Source of the DNA: Wolfiporia cocos
Taxonomy: Eukaryota > Basidiomycota > Agaricomycetes > Polyporales > Phaeolaceae
Length of the DNA: 64,000 nt
Direction of reading: 5' to 3'
NCBI GenBank assembly: GCA_029448655.1
Contig: JACCLO010000001.1
Span: 1,736,001 to 1,800,000 of the forward strand
The position numbers and the translations under genes were made by a program. Position 1 is the stretch's first letter; the number at the start of each line of letters is the position of its first letter. The notes under the pieces are model-generated. The model was not told the DNA's origin and did no database searches. It saw only the letters and a list, made by a program, of their open reading frames with translations. Of this stretch, positions 51,888 to 64,000 are shown piece after piece.

Positions 51888-53940
51888 AGCTGATCCATCG
51901 GTTTGATGGTAATGCTGACTCTGATTCAGAATCAGAATCTGATGACAAAGAATTTAGCGCTGATGATGAAGAAAATGAGCCGAAATTTGATGGGGAGCCG
52001 GATGAGGATCCTAGCCTTTTCTCAATAGAGAGAGAGCTATCTGCTCTCAAGTTTCAAAGGGATCCTTGGCAGGTAAGCAAGCACCAGTTTATAGATTCCC
52101 GAGGCTCAGCATGTGTTTGTTTGAAGGGCGCTGTTACATCTCTCATGATCCTTCTCACTTTCTGCCACCGCTTCACTACTGGCTTTCAAACCCTCATTTC
52201 CACGATCCTATTCATGTGCAAATCATCTCGGCATACATTCTCAGTACTTGGTAGACTCGGAATTTGCCTCTCATACTTGACAACTCTCCAGCGATTGCGT
52301 GATCTCGGAGAGGACTCGTCACAAAGGCTCATTCAGTGGGGGAAAGGAATTATAACACATGCTCCTGGCATTCAGCTCGTTGCAGATAATATCAACAAAT
52401 TCCTTCGTGCATGGCAAGCCACACTAGGCCGTCAGGATATCTTACATAGCGGCACAGCTGCGATTGCAATCAAGCTAGAAGATGTGCCACAGGGAGCATT
52501 CCAGATCAGACCACTTTTAGACAGTCTCGCTGAGCAGAGACGTGCATCATTGACTGTACAGGATCTATACAACGATATCGATTTTCAGCACCTTTGTAAC
52601 ATCGGAGGTGTGACACTTCTGCGCATCTGGATCAAATACATACCCTCCTTGACACAGCACCACACTGCCGTCGAGTCTCTCTTTTCTATGAAATATCAAA
52701 AGCATCGTCTCCGACTGTGCAAGACTGAGCTCGTGACAATGCACTGTTCCGGTATCGATGAATCTTCAACAACTGGTGTAGCTGACGTGTTGAGGGAACT
52801 AGTCCTCGACCAGCTCGATGCTCAGCCTGAGTCACTCGAGAATACCTTGCTCCCAGTCTGTGGTGACCAGCTCACGATAGATCGCATGCGCAAGGTGAAG
52901 ATGTATCTCGACAAAGCTGATACATCCTTTAATCGCTTCGAATTTGTACTTCCCTCCATTCAGTTATGGCACATGAAGTGGGCATGGGGGAAAGACATCA
53001 TTCACATGCACTGGTGGCCATCGACAACTGCGGGGACTTTTGGTCTCCATCACGATTGTGATTTGCTTGGCTGTAAGAAATTAAATCCCATCAAATGTGA
53101 CTTTTATCCAATGCATGGCTTGATTCAAGACCGCTTCAAAGCACTTGCTCTTGAAGCCTTACGGTATGTCATTTAGTTATTGATTAGTGGACTGCACTCT
53201 GACACTCAGCAGGTTGATATGTGAAGAGAAGACTGGAGAGGTACATCCGATCACTACAAGTCTACTTGATAGCCTCGAAAAATATGCACAATCAGGCTCT
53301 TATACCTTCTCCCAGCTCTCTGACCTTGCAGACGAAGCATATAGCCATTTCATGAGTCTCGCAGCCTGTCAACAGGATTATGTACCGCCAAAGTCTAGTA
53401 GTGGTCGTGGAGAAACAGGGAAGCCTATTGCGGTCAATGCAGAAGAAGATCTCCTTGAATTCAAGGGTCATCACATTTTTGAGAATACAGTCAACTTCAT
53501 GCGCATTGCCTTCTGGTATCTTGAATTTAATGCTGCAGTCTCTGAGGGCGATATTGGGCGTGTCTTTGAGATTATCAAGGTAAGTGTCTCATAAACTCTA
53601 CAATATGATATAGCTTAAGAAGGCATATACTCAGCTACTGCGGTTCTCATTCTGGGGTGCTGGGTCAACAAAATATGCCAATGAACTCCTTGAATTGGCA
53701 TGCAGCTTCATGAGGGATTATCCACCTGATCTCTGCACTGCTATGATGAATATTTATCTGGTCAATACCACAGGTATGCCTGGCCACTGGGAAGAGATTG
53801 ATCTTCTACAGGAACATGTCAATTACTGGATCAAGACATTATACAACAACAAAAGCCTTGATTTTGACTCATCATTCCTGAGACATGATCAATCATACAC
53901 TTCAGCCCTTACTTCTCAGGATAATCAGCTGAATATGTGA
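51888..53940 (+). CDS. DUF6589-like protein
   Basis: The C-terminal two thirds match the DUF6589 family as I know it from Agaricomycetes: FQHLCNIGGVTLLRIWIKYIP, VESLFSMKYQKHRLRLCKTE, LLPVCGDQLTIDRMRKVKMY, LWHMKWAWGKDIIHMHW and LLEFKGHHIFENTVNFMRI, ending with FWGAGSTKYANELLELAC and LVNTTGMPGHWEEIDLLQEHVNYW. An acidic N-terminal segment (SESESDD, DDEENEPKF) precedes. Introns at 53164-53212 and 53580-53613 restore the frame; the second is only 34 bp, unusually short. The start is unclear: no in-frame ATG is evident upstream of the acidic segment, so the 5' end given is approximate. The family is multicopy in mushrooms and may come from a transposon. Function unknown. Confidence 0.65.
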
Positions 53941-54167
53941 AAAAATTGAGGGAATAGGCGGTGTAATATATCATTGCTGCATTGTCCTAAAATGCCATGT
54001 TCGTGACTCACTCAAGAGCTCTAGCAATTTAGAGTCATCAAATGCTAAGGACTAAGCTCAGAATCAAGTGGGAGGTCAGAGGCGCCATAGGAGGAACCAG
54101 CCACCGACACGTCAGGACGTGTTGCATCATAGATGTGACATCACCTGGTCACATCTTCAGATTCATG

Positions 54168-54396
54168 CCTTGCTCTGCAGGAAGCACAAGACCAGGGCCA
54201 GTGCAGGGCCACTTCCTCAACTTCTCGTGCATTCTTAGACAGCATGAATTATTATCAAAGCAATCATGCAGTTGAGACCATATCTGAGAAATGGACAAGA
54301 CTCAATTGCTCAAGCTCAGAGTTAATTTTGTCTTGCCCTGCAGGAAGCACAAGATCAGCAACAGCACAGGGCCACTTCCTCAACTTCTTGCGCTTC
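54168..54396 (+). repeat. ~65-bp direct repeat, two copies
   Basis: 54168-54235 and 54333-54396 share CTGCAGGAAGCACAAGA and CAGGGCCACTTCCTCAACTT. Copies are about 163 bp apart. No coding role seen. Confidence 0.7.
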
Positions 54397-54586
54397 TACA
54401 GTTCAGCAGACTCTACACCGTTACTGCATTTACAAAAGTAGAGCTTGATTTATGCTGAAGCGTGGAAAGAGCATGTGAGTGCGTTATGTGCTTAAAACGG
54501 AGCGCACGTCAGCTTCCGCAACTCAGTCTCGTTCCTTCATCTCCATAGTCTTCTTCACTGATAGGCGAGCCTCGACTATACCAAAT

Positions 54587-56705
54587 ATGCCTCGCATATC
54601 TGGATCCTTAGCTTCTCGTGCCAAGGGAGCCACCACTTGTGTGCAACATTCCCAGTCTATGTCAGCTTCCCATCCAGGCCCATGGCCAGCCTATATAGGT
54701 GCACAAACAATGTGTGAGGAGGATGATCAGCCAGCAGCAAAGCATGCTCGCATGGACCCGACTGGTGCTTCTCAGCAGCACCGCTCCTCTGGTGAGAAAG
54801 TTGCTGCTGGGGCAGCAACAGCAGGCAGGGCCTCCAATGTGAGATGCGTGCAAGATGAATCTTCAGACGATGAAGAGGACAAGGCAAGCAATCAAGAAAA
54901 TGAAGATCAAGAAAATCAAGAAAATCCAGAGGAGAGAGAAGTGGACAAGGATGAAGAAGACGAAGACCCGGTACTCAAGCTGCTGGGAACTAAGAAGGAA
55001 TTCAAATACCTGATCAACTGCATGCAGCACAAGGATGCGAAGTCTGTCATCCCTGCAAATAAGTAAGTCACCAGTTTTGCAGCATATATGTGCCATTCTG
55101 ATACCACATTGCCAGCCGGCGTCTCGTAGCATATGCGGAGGCAGGCCAATGGATCATGCGTGCCATTAATACCTTCATGGATGTCAAGCTTTCCCTGGAG
55201 ATTGGGATGATGCTTGATGGAGTCCCAGAAGCCAAATGGTGCACATCCAAGTTCAAGCGTCTGTATGTTTTTCTTGATTTACGCTCTGTGCAATACCTGC
55301 ATATATGCACCCATATAGTGCGTATATATGCAGGTATCACACGTATTTTCACTGTCTGATAGCGCGCAGCTCTAATGATGAGATCCGACACCAACTTGAT
55401 GACTATCACAAGCTCATTCAAGCTTGTCCTTGCCTGCATGCACAAATTGCTCACTCTGAGAGGGATCCTGATGCCACCCTGCAGCTGGCAAAATTCATGC
55501 GTACATAAATTTGAGACTTCATTTTCTGGCTGTATGTTTTGGTCAGCTCGTGTCAAAGGCACACAATGCATGCAACGACGATGTTGCAAAGCTCAAACAA
55601 CTAACTCTCTCGTATCTTCCTGACCTCGACTGCCCTGACATCCCCAAAATTGACCATAACATTGACAAGAAAAAATGCGGATTCCATCACCCCACCACAG
55701 GTCAGCTCCTTGTGCTACGCAAGTAGCGAGATGACTTTGACAAAGACCCTGCCGAGTAAGTCACATTTGTTACTTGATTTATGTTCTAATGGTATTGCAC
55801 AGATTTGTCGAGCAGCACTCGAAGGCGAGGTCGAGATTACTGTGGACCACGTCCCCTCACTCTGCTATCCCGAGAATGAATTTGTAAGGGACCGTCCTAA
55901 CATCAATCTACTCCTGTCACCTATTTTGGCTGTGGTACGTGTGTGGGTTCTCAGAGATACTCTTTCAGTAGAATTACCACTGCTTATTCAGAGGACCAAA
56001 GGCTGGTTTTGGTGAGTATCCGCCCAGCGCCAGGCCTGGGTGCCCTTCAATATCCAAGTATTACAAGATGAAGGAGGTGATGAAGGAAACAGTCACATAT
56101 ACTGCCTGCCTCATACATTCCGATCTTGATTCTTGTGCAACGCTAATAATGTTTTTAGGCACACTTTGCATATAGTGCACAGGAAACATGGAGCGAAGCT
56201 GAAGACAACTTCGTCGTTCAAGAATTTTACAAAAACATCACCAAGTTGTTCACCAACAAAAAGTGGGGGGAAAAGATGATTGCTTGGTGGAACAAGTAAG
56301 TGGACCAGATCCTTAGGATACCTGTCTCACAACAAGCCTAGGAAAATCTGGGGGAGACAAGTCAAGGTTGTTGCGCCCAACGGGAAGAGGATTTGAAGAC
56401 TTGAGGGGCTGTCCACATTAGATCTCATCTTTGCTGGCTTTGCCGCTGACAAAGCAGCAGGCGGAGTCACTGGGAGCACTAACTTAGAGCAAGGCACCCT
56501 CGGTTCCACCAATATATCATTTTTGCCAAGCTCCCCATCCTCACCAAGCCACTCGTCCTTGGTGGAGCCCTCAACTTTGGTGGAGCCCTTGTCCTCAGCG
56601 GAGCCCTCATCCTCAGTGGAGCCCTCATCCTCAGCAGACCCCTTGTCCTCAGCAGATCCCTCATCCTTGGTGGACCCCTTGTCCTCAGTGGACCCCTCAT
56701 CCTAG
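54587..56705 (+). pseudogene. DUF6698-like gene, decayed
   Basis: Exon 1 from ATG 54587 encodes a low-complexity acidic region (QENEDQENQENPEEREVDKD) and KYLINCMQHKDAKSVIP. A 53-bp intron (55063-55115) leads to RLVAYAEAGQWIMRAINTFMD, and another leads to HQLDDYHKLIQACPCL. Later pieces GFHHPTTGQLL, CRAALEGEVEI and AHFAYSAQETWSEAEDNF...WGEKMIAWWNK (to 56297) match the DUF6698 pattern known from Agaricomycetes. Several joints fail: the MRT stop at 55506 has no in-phase donor before QLVSKAHN, and TAG follows LVLRK (55724). The tail ends in 18-bp repeats. I call it a pseudogene, though unusual splicing could rescue part of it. Confidence 0.55.
56560..56704 (+). repeat. 18-bp minisatellite encoding VEPSSS-like hexapeptides
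   Basis: Degenerate 18-bp copies of the type GTGGAGCCCTCATCCTCA. In one frame they encode repeated (V/A)(E/D)P(S/L)SS. They may be the tail of the DUF6698-like gene, but an in-frame stop lies between. Confidence 0.75.
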
Positions 56706-58274
56706 CCTTCCTAAAGCTCTTCTGATGCCTAATCTCTGCTCTGTGACTCTACGCTCTCACTGCTTGCTAGTGCTCCTTGCTTGTTTCAATTTATTGCTCT
56801 GTGTCTGACCTGCTCCCTACAATTGTCGCTGTCTTTGCTGCTTTTATTGATCGTTGCTCTCACACACTCAAACATTCTGATCTCCCTCCCTTGCAATGCT
56901 GTAATACGCTATACTCTGCACCACGATTTCTGTGATTCCTGACTGCCCAGTAGATTCACTTGATGTAGTATGCCATTCGTAGTATTGACCACTGTATTGT
57001 AACCGTGCACCAATTATAATTTGCCCTGGACGTACTTCGAGTGCCTCAGATTAATTATCAGTCTGGGTGATTGGTCACAATATAATGTCTGAGTCAATAC
57101 ATTCTGGCCCATGAGGCCTGGCCTCTGGTGGCTGACTTGAAACCATTCACCGGGGGCCCTTGTAAGTTTGCAACAATTCACCAGATGCCTCTACAACTGT
57201 GAAACAATCCACCAGATGCCTTTGTGAGCTTCCCAGTGTTCACCAGATGCCACCTGTGACTTTGCAACAGTTTACCGGATGCCTCGGTATTTTCCCAGAG
57301 GTCAAAATACAAAACATATTTTATCGGCCTAAATCGGTCTGATAATGTATACCAGTCTGACGTCACTTTATCTATGCTTATCTACTATCTCGCCTTTTGC
57401 TGATGACTCTATATGCGGTGCTAGAAGTACAACGTGCTTGTATTATGGAGGGCTTCTGTGATCAGAGGCGACGCTCTCAATACATAAGCTGAGAGTGTGG
57501 GTACAGATAAGAATATCCGTTTCTTGCTACTGATGTATGTCCGGCGTGCACCGTGAGAATCACATTGACTTGATTTAATTATGCGCTACTGAGCGACGGG
57601 CGTCTATATTGGTCGCCGACTCCGCGACGGACACGGACCTACGAACCCCGGCGGGCATACTCCACTTCGACCGAGACTATTATTAATTATCACGCCTTTG
57701 GACGCTCCATTCATTATTTCAGTCAATGCAAGCCGATACTCCGCGCAGCGATCAAGGCGTATCGTTGCTGACTGGACCCACTGATCGACTATCGGTCGGT
57801 ATGAGTCCAAGTATCGACCGAGGAGCATACTTAGTGCCACAAAAACAGTCACTAGTGCACACAATATCACGACACGCCAATCTCGCAAATCTTAGAACTA
57901 ATTGAGCGCTGATTACATATCAAACTGCGATGTGGGTCGCGGACTGAGACTAGACTGCATGTCCGATTGTCACCGAGTCAAACGTAATTCGGAAGTGATT
58001 GATCGAGCGCATTTTGGTACATACGGCGTCGATGACATGCATGGCGTCGATGGAGTCCTCCAGCAGATCTCCATGCCATGGGCGAGCGCCTTTTCACTTT
58101 GTCCACAAACGCTTCGAGTTGGTAACGGTATCTACACACCGATTAACCCCGACAATGGAGGGCGTTTAGCATCTAAACTCACGCAGACCACCATTCTTCG
58201 CCATGATCTCCTTGACACTTGTAACACTTCTCTATCCTTCGCTTTCCTTGTGTCGGAACCACAGTGATGGTTTG
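56706..58274. other. intergenic region with a ~32-bp minisatellite
   Basis: About five degenerate copies of a ~32-bp unit with TTCACCAGATGCC lie at 57137-57300. A - strand frame at 57604-57888 begins with a hydrophobic segment but is not recognisable. A + frame at 57902-58267 is likewise unassigned. Confidence 0.5.
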
Positions 58275-60702
58275 CTACAGATAAGGTAAAGGATAGTTCC
58301 ATATCTTAAGCATGCCATCCTCACGTTCAACTTTGAGAGTAATCTTGACCCACTGTGGCAGCAGCCCGAGTGGATCCCAACCCTCCAGTGCATGATCAAC
58401 AATGATTGTAGCGGGAATCGTATGGGCGAAGGTCAGCTGAGCCTCCATGTGCCAGTCTACTTGTGTAGATCCTAGACGGCAGATAGCACGAGCGGACCCA
58501 ACGGTGGGATTCGAGGAGGTCAGATAGCGCACAACGCTATAGTAGGCTCTGCTTGGTAGTAGAAATTTAGTGGGATTCAAAATCGCTACTTACGTCCTAG
58601 ATCCATGAATGCTCTACCACCGAGATCGTAATGATAGCAAATGTCGTTGCCTAGTACCAAAATGTGCATACATGTTTGTGACACTTTTAGATCCTCTGCT
58701 GTTTATGATACCTTTCATCCTGTGCAAAACAGGGTGGAATCTGGCAAGATCGCAGTATTATCAGCTTGCCAATCATATCACTGACGTTCAACACCATGCT
58801 GTGGCTGTCACGCTTCAAGAAGAGCTAGTTCTTTCCGGCCGCCGAAATAAATATTCTGCGAGTCCAAAAATGTTTTTGGTGATGGGCTTGTCATAGGTCA
58901 CGCTTCAATCCATGCTCAGCCCTGCGATTGCCTGAATGCATACCTCCTCGTGGCTATGCGTCCGCTTGATGATAGCGTCTGGAGCAATACGGGATGCCCC
59001 CAGTAAGCCAAAACATACAACAGAAGAGTCTGTACTTTTGGCTACCATGAGTGGGTCAGTTGCCAATAGAGAATATACAGTATGAGCTGCCACTCTTCTT
59101 TACCATGGTCTGACTTCTGTCTAGAACGTAAAGATCCGGTACTTCTATGGATTTCAACTAGTTGAACGGCCTCCAGAAGCCTGTGATCTTTTGCTTGCCT
59201 GACGAGACCCCTCATTTGAAGCAATAGATGTCCACGCTTTGGGGTTTAGTTTTCGTTCCTTGCACAATTGATAGCTCACTGCGACTGTGATTGTGCTACA
59301 CCACCTTGAGCGCATATACGGAGTGTTTGACTCCGCTTACTAGGACATTACCGCTTATTAACCATGCATTCTCGACACCAAACAGTGTGGGCAATAGCAA
59401 TAGAGCGGATGAACACAATTCAGGAGTCGCTGGAGATTTGTGGGATATTACAAGATGCTGAACAGCTTGGAAATCTGTGTGATATGTCCCGGTTGGCAAG
59501 CTGAACAAGTGAATCCTGATTTCCCATCCTCAATATAATACCAGATACAATTACATGTAATTCAGGTGCAGCGTACTGGCATTCATCAGCATCAATGCGC
59601 TGAAGATCAACCTCACAAGTTCTCTAATTATAAACACAGTTCAGACGAGGATGTCAGTCCGACAAGTAGCCTGTGGTGCGGTATGAGAATGTGGAATAGG
59701 CCTCCTACAGAATACGTACGCGGAAGGTCATTTTGCCAGACATTAGGTTCGAGAGCAATTTCAAGAATTGCCTCCCATTGGGATTGAGAAGATCTTCCCT
59801 CTGATGCTTGAGCACTCTCCAGCTGTTCTTCTGTGTTTTGGTAAGTCAATACTACAACTTGTATTACATGGGGGTTTACCTGGTCCGGACACCATCTGTG
59901 AGTCAACCTTCGAAGTCTCTTAACAGACCATGAGCGTGAGAAGCAATAAATGCTGCTTACAGTTTCATTTGTTGCTGTGGATGAGCCCGATGAAACCAAT
60001 GACCACGTGGAAGTTGTATGGTAGCTCTCTGGTGAGTAGGCTGAAGGCTCTCACTATATCTTCGTCTTGTAAACGGGCCACTTACCAAGTGTTCCATTCC
60101 CCATTCTCATGTTTCTTGCAAGATCGGATGTTCTCTATTTCATAATGTCTCTACGAGTGACTTGATCAAAAGAAAGATATATACCTGAATTCTGCAGCGT
60201 AGTTCCTGGGCAGCAGTATCGGCTGTATGTGCGTCGAGAATAAGCTGAAACACAGTCGTAACACCATTCTTCGAAAACAGAACAAGTTTGCGATTGAGTT
60301 CCTCGATTTTATCCACCTGAGCTGTCAATCTGGATAAGGAGCTTCAATCTTGCGAATGGTTCGTCAGACCTGACCATAGGACGCTTACGCTGCATGCTCC
60401 TTTCGAAGCGCCCTGACTATGTGCTCCGGAACAGGGGCACCATCTTTGATTACAGCATCCAGAACGTTCATTGCGTAATGGAGACAGTCTCGACACCTAT
60501 GAACGGTGTGACCTGTAGTATGCTTGCTTATCCAGCCTCCTGAAGATGCCACACCCATTCCCGTAGTAGAAGCATTGGCTGAGTTTGCCACACACTGCTG
60601 CAGTATTGTGAAGAAAGCCATCGGAAGTAGTGTCAGGGAGGAAAGTCCAAGATAAATTCCGGAAGGGACGAGATCATTGACACAGAGCGGGTGAATCACC
60701 AT
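58275..60702 (-). CDS. multi-exon gene with helical N-terminal domain, function unknown
   Basis: The first exon starts at ATG 60700-60702 and runs to 60389. A 59-bp intron (60330-60388) joins it in frame to 60185-60329, giving HRCRDCLHYAMNVLDAVI, VPEHIVRALRKEHAA and LTAQVDKIEELNRKLVLFS. This heptad-rich region vaguely resembles the helical bundles (HeLo/MLKL-NTD type) found at the N-terminus of fungal incompatibility proteins; that is a guess. Further protein-like frames lie at 59628-59999 and 58275-58580 on the same strand, but I could not place their splice sites, so the 3' extent is tentative and more than one gene may be present. Confidence 0.35.
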
Positions 60703-61614
60703 ATATATGTAGGTGATCTCAGCTTCGTTGCCCCGTTCCTTGATCGGTCACCGACATGTGAAGGTAAGATTGTAGTGTTGCTATCAATAGCTGCGTGTGA
60801 CAGTGTGCCTCCATGTCGATGTCCTGTCAAACTTCAAGCTTCATGCCTCAGGCCTCAGGTACGGCGATGGTTGCAACTGCCGGACAAAAGAGCACAAGCG
60901 GCGACTCCAAAACAACAACAGAGAACAAGCATCGTAGCGAAAATGGGGCCTACCTCTGCCGGTGTCAGTCGATGCCATTTCACAACTGGCCTATCACATG
61001 GAACGAACAATACAGTCTAAGGGGTCAATCAGACTCCTCGAGATTGACACCACCTGTAGCGATCGAAGGCTACGTGAGACTCAGTACTCAATGATATTAG
61101 CTCGTCGCTATGACTTTCGTCGTCCCACGGCTTGTTCAATCCTAAGCACTGAATGAATGGTATCGCACTGCGCAGCAATTGTCAGCCAACATCCAGCCCG
61201 AAAGGAGTAGAATAGGCCCATAACATCACACACGCACAAGTTTTAGGAAAGATTTGCCATTTCCTTGAGAGATTCGTGAGCTTTCACTGTAATTCCATAT
61301 CATTTGCGAGATGCGCCTCGCCTGAACTGATGTGCGTTGCAGAGGCTGGCGAGAAAAGTAAGACTGCTGCACAAGGCTGGCCAATCCTAGTCTGATCTTC
61401 AGCATAACTGATGCTAAGCAGTGAAGAGACAAGTACACATGAGACATAGGCCGAAACAAGTGCAAACACAGCACAAATAACGGCTTAGTTCATAGCGCAC
61501 TCACCGCGACTCCAAGTAATCCATTATTCGACTTCGACTGCTCACAGAGTATCCACGTTGCGGAACCGGTATCGTAAATTCATAACTAGTATCTCTCGTT
61601 TGCAGTTCACGAAC
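60703..61614. other. intergenic, upstream of the kinase gene
   Basis: No recognised gene. A TTTGCAG just before the kinase ATG could be a splice acceptor of a 5' non-coding exon. Confidence 0.4.
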
Positions 61615-62959
61615 ATGACAGATGACAGAATCATGTCGACAACAGCAGATGAGGCTCAACACAGTTCTGATCTAGCAGAGTACTCGGGAGAGTTACTCCC
61701 CCACGAATTGTTCTGGCGTGACAACCAAAAATGGCTTGAAGAACGTGGTTATATGTTGCGTCCCCGCTATAGACTCGGATGGAGACCATCATGGGAAGGC
61801 CAGGATACATACTACTGGAGATGTGAAGACGGAATTCGATTGAGCGTATGTCTCACGAATGCCGGTTGTGCCCACGCGCTTGCTTACGAGAACTTGACGC
61901 ATCAGTTTGCTCAGATCATGGACGCAATTCGCATCTCGGATGGCACAATGGTGGCCCTGAAAAACATCTCAATCAATGAACATCCGTTGGAAGTAGAACT
62001 TAGCCAGTTCTTCTCAACTGAGCCCCTAGCATCGGATCCTCGCAATCATTGTATACCAGTGCATGAAGTGCTGCGAGTGCCCAATTCCGACAACGTCGTA
62101 CTACTGGTAATGCCTCTTTTACGCATCTACAACGACCCTGAATTCGAAACGGTGGGAGAAGTTATCGATTTCTTCCGGCAGATGTTTGAGGTTCGTGGTT
62201 GTACAAGGGGACCGTCATGAGCTGAAACAAAACATCTGCAACAGGGGCTACAATTCATGCATGAGCATCATGTTGCCCATAGGTACGAGCAATTGATTAT
62301 CTAACATAGACACGTCAACATGGACCTTCACAGAGATTGCATGAACTTCAATATAATGATGGATCCAGGACCTCTATTCCCTTGTATGTACCACCCGCAG
62401 CGAAGGTACCGCAGTCTCGATCTGAGAAGTCGAGCCAAGCATTATACGCGCACGAGCTGCCCTACTAAATACTACCTCATTGATTTTGGATTGTCCCGGA
62501 AGTACGATCCTCATGGCGGCCCGCCTCTGGACTACCCCGTTTGGGGAGGGGATAGAACTGTTCCCGAATTCTACGCATCAAGGGGTCTTTATAACCCGTT
62601 TCCTACCGATGTGTATTATCTTGGAAACCTGATGCGGGAAGACTTCTTGCAGGTATTTCGATGCATATTGCTTCCCCAAAAGTTTTTAAAGCAGAGTTTG
62701 CTAGATATACCGGGGACTTGACTTCATGCGGCCTCTCATGGAGGACATGGTTCACCGCGATCCCGCCCAACGCCCAAATATGGAGCAGGTCGTGAACCGC
62801 TTTGGCGTCATTACTGGTACGCTGGGAATATGGAAGCTCCGGTCGAGATTGGTTAAGATTGACGAATTTTGGATGATACGACTATACAAAATTATACGGC
62901 ATGCTATTCGAACGATTCGCTACATTCTAACATTCCGTCCTGCGATACCCGTTCGTTAA
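61615..62959 (+). CDS. fungal protein kinase with HRDC catalytic loop
   Basis: A 395-residue protein joins cleanly from exons 61615-62190, 62245-62282, 62334-62652 and 62705-62959, with introns of 51-54 bp. Kinase landmarks: VALK (ATP lysine) near residue 119, a candidate helix-C glutamate in EVELSQFFS, HHVAHRDCMNFNIMMD as catalytic loop (Asp and the metal-binding Asn present; the loop is rebuilt only after splicing at 62283-62333), and IDFGLSRKY for DFG. PTDVYYLG and DPAQRPNMEQVV follow from the C-lobe. So it looks catalytically competent. It belongs to a kinase type expanded in Agaricomycetes whose substrates are unknown. The C-terminal end is basic and partly hydrophobic. I chose ATG 61615 because the frame upstream lacks an ATG. 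Confidence 0.8.
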
Positions 62960-63645
62960 GAGCCTTTTCCTCTATGAACCCCTACAACATGTTGTTGTCA
63001 GTCTCCAGGATATGTCTGATGCTACTTGCATAAGGTCTATATGAAACATGCGACTTGCGATGCCGTACGCAACATGTTCATGTTGACGATTGGATCTTCC
63101 ATTCATTTGTGTAGTAAGTAGATACGCGAGTAATGGTATATTCATGGCGAAGAATCAACGAACTAAGCTCGCCAAGGCGATACTTAGCTAGTGGTCTTGG
63201 TGAGATCCTTACCGGTTTGTTATCAATCGACAGATCAGCGCTGAGCGCTGAGGATACAGCAGTCGTCTGTCTGAGTTGTTGAGAGCCACGCGTCCAGAAG
63301 CGTCACTGGATCCGGCATAAACGAGTAGCGTATTGTAGCGCTTACGTGTTCTGAGTTGTTATATTATTTCGTATGCAGCCGTCAGTCAGACACGCATGAG
63401 ATCCGGCATACGTCTTCTTTGAGGGCCGTTACACAAATCGAATACGGAATCGTTAGATCCTAATATCTGGGCGCCACAATGACGATGACCTAGGATACGG
63501 GCCAGGGTGGATGACAAGACGAAATATGTCCAAGGAATATATGGGGTTGAATCTGGGTGATCCGACAGGAGACGCGAACCACAACCACACGTGCATAGCG
63601 ATCTCGCCTGGGGCCCAGACGGAACAATCGCTTTGGCCCTATCAG
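62960..63645. other. intergenic between kinase and its 3' relic
   Basis: No recognisable gene. Confidence 0.4.
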
Positions 63646-63765
63646 TGGGAAACTTGGAATATGAACGCTCCGGCCGAGATTGGCCAATTCACGAGTCCTG
63701 GACGTTATGCCTTTACAGGGTAATAAGACATGCCATTCGAAGACTTCGCTACAATACGATACCCA
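63646..63765 (+). pseudogene. relic of the kinase gene 3' end
   Basis: The stretch keeps the order seen at the end of the kinase gene (62822-62945): GGAATATG-A-GCTCCGG-CGAGATTGG, then CA-GCCATTCGAA and TTCGCTACA-T. It has many changes and indels and no intact frame. It is best explained as a remnant of a tandem duplicate. Confidence 0.65.
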
Positions 63766-64000
63766 CTCTTTGGAGCTTCCTCCACTATGTAGTCTCTTAA
63801 GTTGTTGGAAGTTGACGCGCTCGGGCGCGCAATGACGCTATCGCAATTGCGCATCGAACGGGATCCGTAACGTGCTAAGGCGGGCAGGGCGGGGCACGTC
63901 GGAGTCACTAGTTTAGGTCATGTGCTTGTAATCTTCAACGAAGTCCCTGGCGATTGTCAATAAGAATCAATAATGACTGTCAATGTCATGGAGCGCGGGG
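63766..64000. other. right end of the window, no feature recognised
   Basis: Nothing supported. Confidence 0.4.

Overview
The window looks like nuclear DNA of a filamentous basidiomycete, most likely an Agaricomycete. Spliced genes carry introns of about 50-60 bp. Protein types typical of mushrooms occur (DUF6589- and DUF6698-like proteins, an HRDC-type fungal kinase), alongside fungal Helitrons and a Ty3-like retroelement. I cannot name the species.

Region 1 (482-35478) is the striking part. About 35 kb consists of Helitron (rolling-circle) transposons joined head to tail, with no host base between them. I count 25 units in the + orientation. Each starts with TC and, with few exceptions, ends with a hairpin (CCGTGGC-GAA-GCCACGG or a variant), GGTAATTAA and CTAG. 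Two units are long and carry Rep/helicase genes (9248-16067 and 29213-35478). The other 23 are non-autonomous units of about 0.3-1.4 kb, most filled with a 22-bp minisatellite. Two more small units sit in inverted orientation inside one unit, inserted exactly between an A and a T (27679-28223). The array itself lies between host A481 and T35479, as expected for Helitron insertion at A|T.

Region 2 (35479-37943) is repeat-rich: a GC-rich tandem repeat, two head-to-head tRNA-derived SINE-like elements with A and B boxes, and a foldback element.

Region 3 (37944-45253) holds four recognisable host genes: sphingosine-1-phosphate lyase, diphosphomevalonate decarboxylase, a small cupin protein and, on the - strand, a pterin-dehydratase-like mitochondrial protein. 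The cupin gene is clean. The other three carry nonsense or frame lesions in the sequence as given, so this block may be a decayed duplicate or a defective allele.

Region 4 (48455-51592) is a truncated Ty3-like retrotransposon with a left LTR, gag with a zinc knuckle, an aspartic protease and the start of a dUTPase domain. It is cut off by an oppositely oriented LTR. All its in-frame stops within gag and protease are TGA.

Region 5 (51593-64000) has a DUF6589-like gene, a decayed DUF6698-like gene, minisatellites, an unidentified - strand gene with a helical N-terminus, an apparently intact four-exon protein kinase gene and a degenerate copy of that kinase's 3' end.

Together the window is a transposon-dominated locus. 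The two long Helitrons could supply the replication protein for the short units, which share their termini, and the left edge of each Helitron recreates an A|T insertion target. The many open frames inside the minisatellite are repeat artefacts and are not annotated as genes.
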